Shown here: in pieces, positions 10,742 to 17,723 of the stretch
How positions within the stretch are numbered: position 1 is the first letter of the stretch
How the letters are laid out: each line of letters opens with the position of its first letter
Assembly (NCBI GenBank): GCA_013519935.1
Contig: JACDUA010000001.1
Span: 27,982-91,981, forward strand
Direction: 5' to 3'
From: Ectothiorhodospiraceae bacterium WFHF3C12
Lineage (GTDB): Bacteria; Pseudomonadota; Gammaproteobacteria; Nitrococcales; Nitrococcaceae
DNA: 64,000 nt
Notes under the pieces: generated by a model
Databases searched by the model: none
What the model was told of the DNA's origin: nothing
What the model saw: the letters and a program-made list of their open reading frames with translations, nothing else
Made by a program: the position numbers and the translations under genes

Positions 10742-11105
10742 AAGTTGATTACTCCTGCGTTTGAGCTCCCAGTGGCGATCGATCACGAGCCCCGAAAGGC
10801 GGCCCGACGAGCAACGCGTACGCTACCCCGGTGAACAGGCGCTTGTATAATCGATCATCTCTACCGTGCGCATAGGATAGAGCTATGGACCGCGTTCGGC
10901 CAGATCAACGGCCGGACGGATATCCCGGCGCATTCCCCCGGACCGCCGTCGCAGCTGCGCTTCGACGGTGAGACCGCCCCGCGGCCCGGCTCGCTCATGG
11001 CGCGATGCGCCCATGCCCGGAGCGCCTTGACCGTTATCAAATACCCTTCAAGGCAAGCCCGCCTAAACTCCGTGCCCAATCGCGAGTCCCGGAGCAGCAT
11101 GGCAT
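10742..11105. other. 364-bp intergenic region between trxA and ubiU
   Basis: This divergent region carries the trxA ribosome-binding site at the left, an AT-rich patch with TATAAT on the plus strand near 10845-10850 but without a good -35, and the Fnr/Dnr-type box at 11027. Short ORFs here have no recognisable product. Nothing else was seen. Confidence 0.6.
11027..11040 (+). promoter_or_regulatory. Fnr/Dnr-type box before ubiU
   Basis: TTGACCGTTATCAA matches TTGAT-N4-ATCAA at 9 of 10 positions. It is 65 bp before the ubiU start, so the position fits activation of ubiUV. In E. coli and Pseudomonas aeruginosa these genes are under Fnr or Anr/Dnr control (established knowledge). Confidence 0.7.
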
Positions 11106-12101
11106 ATGACGATGGAACTGGTCTGCCCCGCCGGCGGCATGCCCGCCCTGCGCGCGGCCCTGGAAAATGGCGCCGACGCCGTCTACCTCGGCCTGCGCGA
11201 CGAGACCAACGCGCGCTCATTCCCCGGGCTGAACTTTGCGCCCCGCCAGCTCGGCGACGCCGTTGCCCTCGCGCGGCGCCACGGCGCCCGTGTCCTGCTC
11301 GCCCTCAACACCTACGCCCAGCACGATCGCTACGCGTTGTGGACGGACGCCGTGGATATTGCCGCCGATGCCGGCGTGGATGCCGTTATCGCGGCGGACC
11401 CCGGGGTGATGGCTTATGCGGCCGCGAACCATCCCCGGCTGCGGCTGCATCTCTCGGTTCAGGCCTCCGCCACCACGCCCGAGGCACTGGCCTTCTATCG
11501 CGAACGCTTCGGCATAAGCCGCGCGGTACTGCCGCGGGTGCTGTCGCTGGCCCAGGTCGAGCAGGTAGCCGCCGACTCACCGGTCGAGCTGGAAGTCTTC
11601 GCCTTCGGCTCGCTCTGCGTCATGGTGGAGGGCCGCTGCCTGCTGTCCTCCTATGTCACGGGGCAGTCCCCCAATACCCACGGCGTGTGCTCGCCCGCCG
11701 CGTTCGTTCGCTGGGAGGAAGGTCCGGAGACCCTGGACGCCCGGCTCGGCGGCGTGCTGATCGACCGCTTCTCGCCGGATGAGAACGCCGGCTACCCCAC
11801 GCTTTGCAAGGGCCGGTTTCAGGTCGCCGGGCAGACGTACCACGCGCTGGAGGAGCCCACCAGTCTCAATACGCTGGAGCTGCTCCCACGGCTGCGCGGG
11901 ATGGGCATCACCGCGGTCAAGATCGAGGGACGCCAGCGATCGCCGGCTTATGTCGCGGCGGTAACCCGGGTCTGGCGGGCGGCGCTGGATCAGCTGGAGC
12001 GTGGCGATGCCGGGGACGAGGCCGACTGGCGCAAGACCCTGGCCCGCCTCTCCGAAGGCAGCCAGACCACCCTGGGTGCCTATCACCGCAGCTGGCAGTG
12101 A
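11106..12101 (+). CDS. ubiU: Oxygen-independent ubiquinone hydroxylation protein UbiU (U32 peptidase family)
   Basis: 331 aa. The U32-family N-terminus ELVCPAGGMPALRAALENGADAVYLG is clear. Cys171, Cys178, Cys195 and Cys234 have the same spacing as the four 4Fe-4S ligands of E. coli UbiU. UbiU pairs with UbiV to hydroxylate the ubiquinone ring using prephenate when O2 is absent. It precedes ubiV by 10 bp, and ubiT lies opposite. A Dnr/Fnr-type site upstream supports anaerobic expression. Confidence 0.95.
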   Translation: MTMELVCPAGGMPALRAALENGADAVYLGLRDETNARSFPGLNFAPRQLGDAVALARRHGARVLLALNTYAQHDRYALWTDAVDIAADAGVDAVIAADPGVMAYAAANHPRLRLHLSVQASATTPEALAFYRERFGISRAVLPRVLSLAQVEQVAADSPVELEVFAFGSLCVMVEGRCLLSSYVTGQSPNTHGVCSPAAFVRWEEGPETLDARLGGVLIDRFSPDENAGYPTLCKGRFQVAGQTYHALEEPTSLNTLELLPRLRGMGITAVKIEGRQRSPAYVAAVTRVWRAALDQLERGDAGDEADWRKTLARLSEGSQTTLGAYHRSWQ

Positions 12102-12111
12102 GGATTCGCCA

Positions 12112-12999
12112 ATGAAGATCGCTCTTGGCCCCCTGCTCTATTTCTGGCCACGCCAGGAGATCCTCGCGTTCTATGAACGCATCGCGGCGGCACCGCCGGA
12201 TGTGGTCTATCTCGGCGAGGTGGTGTGTTCCAAACGCCGGGAGCTCACCCTCGCCGACTGGCTGAGCCTGGCCGAAGGTTTCAGGGCACAGGGCGTGGAG
12301 CCGGTCCTCTCCGCCCTCACACTGCTGGAGTCCGCCGCGGAGCGACAACAGTTGAAACGCCTGTGCGAGGCGGGCGACTACCTGGTGGAGGCGAACGACT
12401 ACAGCGCCGTGGGGCTGCTCCAGGGCCTGGGCCGACCGTTCGTCGGGGGCACCACACTGAACGTATACAACCATGCAACCCTGCAGACCCTGCGGGAGGC
12501 CGGCATGGTGCGCTGGGTGCCGCCCCTGGAGCTCTCCGGCGAGGCGCTCTCCGGTATCCTCTCGGCGTGTGCGTCGACAGCGCCCGAGACCGAGGTCTTC
12601 GCCCACGGACGCATGCCGCTGGCCCATGCGGCACGCTGTTACACGGCCCGCGCCTACGATTTGCCCAAGGACAACTGCGGTTTTCGCTGTATCGAACACC
12701 CCGAAGGCATGCCGCTATACAGTCAGGATGGCCGCCATTTCCTCACCATCAACGGCATCCAGACGCAGTCGGCGGAGCCGGTGAACCTGCTCGGCGAGCT
12801 GCCCGCCCTGGCCCGCTCGGGCGCGGACATCGTACGCATCAGCCCCGGCCCGAACGGTACCGAGGCGCGGCTGCGCGACCTGCGCCGAGCCCTCGCCGGG
12901 GATGCCGACGCGGCCGTCGCGCTCACGCGCGAGGGCGGACACCGTGGCTACTGGGACGGCGGACCGGGCATGAACGGACCCGCGGCCCCGGGTCAGTGA
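12112..12999 (+). CDS. ubiV: Oxygen-independent ubiquinone hydroxylation protein UbiV (U32 family)
   Basis: 295 aa from ATG 12112; the ORF-track start lies inside ubiU. MKIALGPLLYFW and YLGEVVCSKRREL are typical of UbiV. Cys39, Cys176, Cys189 and Cys193 reproduce the C39/C180/C193/C197 spacing of the E. coli cluster ligands. It forms a heterodimer with UbiU for anaerobic ring hydroxylation. Its last 7 bp overlap the end of convergent ubiT, so the two transcripts are antisense at their 3' ends. Confidence 0.95.
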   Translation: MKIALGPLLYFWPRQEILAFYERIAAAPPDVVYLGEVVCSKRRELTLADWLSLAEGFRAQGVEPVLSALTLLESAAERQQLKRLCEAGDYLVEANDYSAVGLLQGLGRPFVGGTTLNVYNHATLQTLREAGMVRWVPPLELSGEALSGILSACASTAPETEVFAHGRMPLAHAARCYTARAYDLPKDNCGFRCIEHPEGMPLYSQDGRHFLTINGIQTQSAEPVNLLGELPALARSGADIVRISPGPNGTEARLRDLRRALAGDADAAVALTREGGHRGYWDGGPGMNGPAAPGQ

Positions 13000-13484
13000 T
13001 CGCCGATGAGTGTCGATCGCGCCAGGCCGATCAGCCGGGCTGCCCAGCCCGGCAGCATCGCCTCGTCCACCGCATCGAGCGCGTTCTTCACGTACAGCCC
13101 CAGCTCCACGTCACCCTCAATGCGCAGACGGCGCTGGAAAAACAGCGTATCCGGATCCTCCGTGCGGCAGATCAGGCGCAGTGCGTCGGCTGGCCCGACG
13201 GTCAGCTCGGTCTCGGCTGGCCGGCTCGTGACCCGTTCCAGCCGTCCGGCCTGCAAGCCGAGGTCGAGGGACCAGGGGGTGCCGAGCAGACTGACCCGAA
13301 TCACGCGGCCCTCCAGACCATCGAGTCCGCCGTCAGCGAGGTAGGTCCCGAGCGCGGCGTTGAGCGCGCCCATGGCGGCCGGCTCGACGAGTTTCCGGTC
13401 GATATGGTGCAACGCCCCGGCAAATACGCTCCACGGCCCGGGCAAAAGGGGCCTTTCACTGCTTGTCATCGGTGCCCTCTGCAA
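12993..13484 (-). CDS. ubiT: Ubiquinone biosynthesis accessory factor UbiT (SCP2 domain)
   Basis: 163 aa with one SCP2 lipid-binding domain (about 30-145; LRLICRTEDPDTLFFQRRLRIEGDVELGLYVKNALD), matching UbiT. It is the lipid-binding partner that replaces UbiJ in the anaerobic ubiquinone pathway. A second ATG at 13469 (MTSSER) is an alternative start. Unlike a ubiUV-ubiT operon, the gene is on the opposite strand and meets ubiV tail to tail. A Fnr/Dnr-type box lies about 122 bp before its start. Confidence 0.92.
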   Translation of the reverse strand: MQRAPMTSSERPLLPGPWSVFAGALHHIDRKLVEPAAMGALNAALGTYLADGGLDGLEGRVIRVSLLGTPWSLDLGLQAGRLERVTSRPAETELTVGPADALRLICRTEDPDTLFFQRRLRIEGDVELGLYVKNALDAVDEAMLPGWAARLIGLARSTLIGDH

Positions 13485-13605
13485 GTAGTGTTTCCGCCGG
13501 TCAGGGGCGTGGCGACCCCCGGAGCATGTCGGCGGCGTCCCGGATCCGGAGCGACGCGCCGACGACCGGATGGGCCGAGACTATGGAAGACCCCGCCCGG
13601 GGACC

Positions 13606-13619
13606 TTAATCTTGATCAA
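13606..13619 (-). promoter_or_regulatory. Fnr/Dnr-type box between ubiT and fabA
   Basis: On the minus strand, TTGATCAAGATTAA matches TTGAT-N4-ATCAA at 9 of 10 positions. It is 122 bp before ubiT and 110 bp before fabA. Since ubiT is the anaerobic partner of ubiUV, control of ubiT is the simpler reading. Confidence 0.6.
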
Positions 13620-13729
13620 GAGGGGACGGTGACGGCCGGCGGCATCGCTCACGCGGTGGGGCACATCAGGTCACGAGCGGCCCCCGAATCGCCGAGGACG
13701 GCGACCACCATCACATCACTGGCGGTTTT

Positions 13730-14248
13730 ATGGAACGCAAGCACAGCTTCAACTACGACGAGCTCCTCGCCTGCGGTTACGGCGAGCTCTTCGGTCCGAC
13801 CGGCCCGCAGTTGCCGGTGCCGAACATGCTCATGTTCGACCGCATCACCCAGATCCACGACGACAATGGCCCCTACGAGAACGGCCAGGTCGAAGCGGAG
13901 CTCGACGTACACCCGGACCTCTGGTTCTTTGCCTGCCATTTCCCGGGGGATCCGGTCATGCCGGGCTGCCTGGGCCTGGACGCGCTCTGGCAGCTGGTGG
14001 GTTTCTATCTCGGCTGGCTGGGCCTGGAAGGCAAGGGCCGGGCACTGGGCTGCGGCGAGGTCAAATTCTCCGGCCAGATACTGCCGGACACCAAGCTCGT
14101 CCGCTATCAGCTCGATATTAAAAGGGTGATCAAGCGCCGTCTGGTAATGGGCATTGGCGATGCCCACGTCTTTGCGGACAATACCCCCATCTATCAGGCA
14201 AAGGACCTGAAGGTTGGGCTGTTCAAGGACCCCCAGAAGGCACTCTAG
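13730..14248 (+). CDS. fabA: 3-hydroxydecanoyl-ACP dehydratase/isomerase FabA
   Basis: 172 aa, the exact usual length. Active-site His70 ([14 protein letters not shown]) and Asp84 ([10 protein letters not shown]) fall at the E. coli positions. It dehydrates 3-hydroxydecanoyl-ACP and isomerises the trans-2 product to cis-3, starting unsaturated fatty acid synthesis. fabB follows 53 bp later, and the pair is likely one operon. The upstream region holds the Dnr-type box shared with ubiT. Confidence 0.97.
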   Translation: MERKHSFNYDELLACGYGELFGPTGPQLPVPNMLMFDRITQIHDDNGPYENGQVEAELDVHPDLWFFACHFPGDPVMPGCLGLDALWQLVGFYLGWLGLEGKGRALGCGEVKFSGQILPDTKLVRYQLDIKRVIKRRLVMGIGDAHVFADNTPIYQAKDLKVGLFKDPQKAL

Positions 14249-14301
14249 CGATGCCGCGGCCAGTGAACGCCGCTGCGGCAAGTGAATGAGGAGTTAAGGC
14301 A

Positions 14302-15519
14302 TTGCGTCGTGTAGTGGTAACCGGAATCGGCATTGTCTCCTGTCTCGGCAATACCGTCGATGCGGTGCGCGAGTCTCTCCGCGAGGGACGGTCCGGTATC
14401 CGGTACAAGGAGGAATACGAGGAGATGGGCCTGCGCAGCCGTGTGGCCGGCGTGGTGGACATCGACCTCGACGAGCGCGTTCCGCGCAAACCCCGGCGTT
14501 TCATGGGCGCCGCCGCTGAATACACCTACGTGGCCATGGAGGATGCCATCGCCGACGCCGGCCTCGCGGAGGACCAGGTGTCGAACCCCCGCACCGGGCT
14601 CATCGTCGGCTCGGGCGGGGGCTCCACCTCCAGCCTCGTCCAGGCCGCGGACATCCTGCGGGAGCGCGGCGTGCGCAAAATCGGCGCCTTTGCCGTGCCC
14701 AAGGCCATGAGCAGCACGGTATCCGCGTGCCTCGCCACCCCCTACCGTATCCAGGGCGTGAACTACTCCATCACATCCGCCTGCGCCACCAGCGCGCATT
14801 GCATCGGCAACGCGATGGAGCAGATTCAGCTCGGCAGGCAGGATGTGGTATTCGCCGGCGGCGGCGAGGAAGAGCACTGGAGCATGACCATGCTCTTCGA
14901 CGCCATGGGCGCCCTGTCCACCAAGTACAACGACACGCCGGAGCGTGCCTCGCGGCCCTACGACGTGGACCGGGACGGCTTCGTCATCGCCGGCGGCGGC
15001 GGAATCCTGGTACTCGAAGAGCTGGAGCACGCCCTCGCCCGGGGGGCGCGCATCCACGGTGAGGTGGTCGGTTACGGGGCGACCTCGGACGGCTACGACA
15101 TGGTGGCGCCGTCCGGCGAGGGTGCCCTGCGGTGCATGCGCCAGGCGCTATCCACGCATGAAGGTCCCGTGGACTACATCAACGCCCACGGCACCAGCAC
15201 GCCGGCCGGCGACATCACGGAGCTCAACGCCATTCGCGAAGTCTTCGGCGAGTCCATGCCACCGGTCAGCTCCACCAAGTCCCTGACCGGCCACTCCCTG
15301 GGCGCAACCGGCGTCCACGAGGCCATTTACAGCCTGATCATGCTCAATGACGGCTTTATTTCCGCCACGGCCAACGTGGAGAACATGGACCCCGACGCCC
15401 AGGGCATGCCGGTGGTCACGCAGCGCCAGGACGGCGTTTCGCTGAACGCCGTGATGAGCAACAGCTTCGGCTTCGGCGGGACCAACGCCACCCTCGTCTT
15501 CGGCCGCTACCAGGGCTGA
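14302..15519 (+). CDS. fabB: 3-oxoacyl-ACP synthase I FabB
   Basis: 405 aa. Starts at TTG with GAGGAG 8 bp upstream; the first residues then align with the FabB start ([15 protein letters not shown]). The nucleophile Cys161 lies in [11 protein letters not shown], and the two catalytic His are in [11 protein letters not shown] and [13 protein letters not shown]. The C-terminal [12 protein letters not shown] is conserved. It elongates cis-3-decenoyl-ACP and saturated chains and works with FabA from the same operon. Confidence 0.96.
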   Translation: MRRVVVTGIGIVSCLGNTVDAVRESLREGRSGIRYKEEYEEMGLRSRVAGVVDIDLDERVPRKPRRFMGAAAEYTYVAMEDAIADAGLAEDQVSNPRTGLIVGSGGGSTSSLVQAADILRERGVRKIGAFAVPKAMSSTVSACLATPYRIQGVNYSITSACATSAHCIGNAMEQIQLGRQDVVFAGGGEEEHWSMTMLFDAMGALSTKYNDTPERASRPYDVDRDGFVIAGGGGILVLEELEHALARGARIHGEVVGYGATSDGYDMVAPSGEGALRCMRQALSTHEGPVDYINAHGTSTPAGDITELNAIREVFGESMPPVSSTKSLTGHSLGATGVHEAIYSLIMLNDGFISATANVENMDPDAQGMPVVTQRQDGVSLNAVMSNSFGFGGTNATLVFGRYQG

Positions 15520-15834
15520 CGGCCGCCTTCGCGGCCGCCAGGGACGGCGGCCCCGATACGCTCGCCGGCTGTAAACCACCGTACGGGGTTTACCCTACGG
15601 CCGTAAGTCGGATTGGCTTGACATCCGACATTTTGGCGGGGATGTCGGCGCCGGCTTCGCCGGTGCCGACCTACGTCTCCAGGGCGCAGCAACGGCTTGA
15701 AATAGCGGGACGGTATGTGCCGGACTCCTCAGCATGCCGTCCCCGGCCACGTTCAGGGTGAACGCGGCCCCGCCTCTCACGGCCAGGGCCGCGCGATCGG
15801 TCTGTTGTCCGCCCGCGCCGGCGGGATTGCCCGA
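15520..15834. repeat. Intergenic region with three consecutive REP-like hairpins
   Basis: Between convergent fabB and the symporter gene, three stem-loops follow each other: 15571-15593 (GTAAACC/GGTTTAC), 15607-15629 (GTCGGAT/ATCCGAC) and 15644-15670 (12-bp stem with one G-U pair, TTC loop). On the minus strand the first and third are preceded by GTAG (15598-15595 and 15674-15671), the head tetranucleotide of REP elements. The middle one, on the plus strand, has GTAA. No REP-associated transposase (RAYT) was seen in the window. The rest (15675-15834) shows no feature. Confidence 0.65.
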
Positions 15835-17238
15835 TCAGAACACCCCGACGCTGTTCAGCAGAATCAGCACCACCGCCGCCGGTGTCAGCGTACGCACCAG
15901 CCACCACCACGTCCGGAAGATTCCGGAATCGCCCAGGCCGATCTCCTCGATCACCGACTGGCGCTTCATCATCCAGCCCACGAAGACGGCGATACCGAGA
16001 CCGCCCAGCGGCAGCATCACGTTGGCCGTGAGCCCGTCGAGAATGTCGAACACCGTCATGCCGGCGAACGGCCCGGGCCCATCCGCCGTGGCGCCCAGGA
16101 AGGCGAGCGGCGCGAAGCCGGACCAGGCGTTGAATGACAGCACACTGCCGAGTCCCAGCAGCCAGATGATCGCACCCGTGATGCCCACGGCCTTGGGCCG
16201 CGCCCAGCCCCGGTTCTCGACGAAATACGCGGTGATCGGCTCCAGCAGCGATATGCCGGAGGTCAAGGCGGCGAACGAGACCAGCAGGAAAAACAGGAAT
16301 CCGAACAGGCTGCCCATGGGGATGCCGCCGAAGGCCACGGGCAGTGAGTGGAAAATGAGACCGACCTTCTGACTGACCTCGCCGAGCTCACCGAACACCA
16401 CCGGGAACACGGCCAGACCCGCGGTAATCGCGATCAGGGTGTCCGCCACGGCAATGGCGATGGTGGTACGGGGAATCGAGGCGCCGCTCGGCAGGTACGA
16501 GCCGTAGACCATGATCGCGCCCATGCCAAGACTCAGGGTGAAGAACGCCTGCCCCATCGCCTCGAGCACGCCGGTCGCGCTGAGACGGCTCCAGTCCGGC
16601 GAGAACATGAAGGTCAGGGTCCGGGCGAAGTCACCGTAGATCATGCCGTAGACCACCAGCGCCAGCATCATCAGGAACAGCAGGGGCATAAGCCAGCGCA
16701 CGGCCCGCTCCAGGCCCGCCTCCACCCCACGGGCGACGATGGCGTAGCACAGCAGCAGAAACAGGGTATGCCACAACGCCAGCACCCAGGGGCTGCCCAG
16801 CAGGTGGCCGAAGGTCGCCTCGGCCTGGGGAACGGTCAGTCCTTCAAAGGCACCCAGCAGGGCCTTGACCGTGTAGTCGAGTATCCAGCCGGCCACCACG
16901 CTGTAGAAGGAGAGGATGAAGAAACCCGCGAGTACGCCCAGCCAGCCCAGGAGCCGCCAGTTGCGCGTCCGCCCTTCTTCCTGGGCCAGGCTGTCCAGCG
17001 CGTTGATGGGGCTCTGGCGGGCCCGCCGGCCGATGCTGATCTCCGCCATCATCACCGGGATACCGATCAGCAGCACGCAGGCGAGGTACACCAGCAGGAA
17101 CGCACCGCCACCGTTCTCGCCAAGCATATAGGGGAAGCGCCAGATGTTCCCCAGCCCAACGGCCGAACCGGTGGCCGCAAGGATGAACGCCAGCGAGCTC
17201 GACCACTGCCCGTGAATGCTCCGCTTTTCGTTCGCCAT
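15835..17238 (-). CDS. Sodium-dependent neurotransmitter-symporter family (NSS/SNF) transporter
   Basis: 467 aa with about 11-12 hydrophobic segments. The TM1 signature GSAVGLGNIWRFPY with the unwound substrate/Na+ site is clear, and GENGGGAFLLVYLACVLLIGIP follows. It belongs to the LeuT-fold NSS family, which imports amino acids or related compounds with Na+. The substrate cannot be told from sequence. It runs towards fabB and starts about 165 bp beyond the 3' end of tRNA-Leu. Confidence 0.9.
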   Translation of the reverse strand: MANEKRSIHGQWSSSLAFILAATGSAVGLGNIWRFPYMLGENGGGAFLLVYLACVLLIGIPVMMAEISIGRRARQSPINALDSLAQEEGRTRNWRLLGWLGVLAGFFILSFYSVVAGWILDYTVKALLGAFEGLTVPQAEATFGHLLGSPWVLALWHTLFLLLCYAIVARGVEAGLERAVRWLMPLLFLMMLALVVYGMIYGDFARTLTFMFSPDWSRLSATGVLEAMGQAFFTLSLGMGAIMVYGSYLPSGASIPRTTIAIAVADTLIAITAGLAVFPVVFGELGEVSQKVGLIFHSLPVAFGGIPMGSLFGFLFFLLVSFAALTSGISLLEPITAYFVENRGWARPKAVGITGAIIWLLGLGSVLSFNAWSGFAPLAFLGATADGPGPFAGMTVFDILDGLTANVMLPLGGLGIAVFVGWMMKRQSVIEEIGLGDSGIFRTWWWLVRTLTPAAVVLILLNSVGVF

Positions 17239-17401
17239 GTTCTTGTTGTCTCCCCGCGCCGTTGCGTTCTTGGCAGACGTGGCTTCGCCGCCGCGGCGTC
17301 GGCCGCGGACACGGATCGGTTCCGATTCTGGGCAATATCGGGTGTGCTGGCAACCGGCCGCCCTGGAGTGGGCACGCCGGCGCGCGGCGCGGGAATCAGC
17401 G

Positions 17402-17488
17402 TGGTGCCCGGACCCGGACTCGAACCGGGACGGCCCTGAGGCCGAGGGATTTTAAGTCCCTTGCGTCTACCAATTCCGCCATCCGGGC
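17402..17488 (-). tRNA. tRNA-Leu (anticodon UAA)
   Basis: 87 nt including the encoded CCA. Acceptor stem GCCCGGA/TCCGGGC, D-arm with AATTGGTAGACGC, anticodon loop ACTTAAAAT (anticodon TAA), a class II variable arm, and T-loop GTTCGAGTC are all visible on the minus strand. In E. coli the equivalent gene (leuZ) directly follows glyW-cysT. Here it is 18 kb from them but on the same strand. No strong promoter was recognised directly upstream. Confidence 0.95.
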
Positions 17489-17723
17489 TTGTGCTCTGGG
17501 CGGGGCTGTGTGGGTGGCCTCGTATCGTGACTATTCGCGACGAATTTCGGGGACCGCCTCTCGACAAGCTTTTCTTGGCCGTTTGGCCCGCCGCGTCCGG
17601 GGCGGTCTTCCCGCGCGGCCAAGGCCACTGAGTGTAACGAACGCGCCACATCGGGTGCAGCCCCTGTCGTCGCGCTGGCGCGCAGCTAGCTCAAACGCCC
17701 ACCACTTGATAGTTTAACCCGAC

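Noticed and set aside
10885-10974. Small ORF (ATG 10885) in the trxA-ubiU gap
   Set aside because: Only 28 codons, no ribosome-binding site, Arg/Ala-rich; no support.
12225-14129. 634-aa plus-strand ORF across ubiV, ubiT and fabA
   Set aside because: Arg/Pro/Gly-rich out-of-frame translation across three well-supported genes on both strands.
17489-17723. Attachment-site duplicate near tRNA-Leu that would prove integration of the block
   Set aside because: I compared this stretch by eye with the 3' end of tRNA-Cys and found no copy; no integrase is present.
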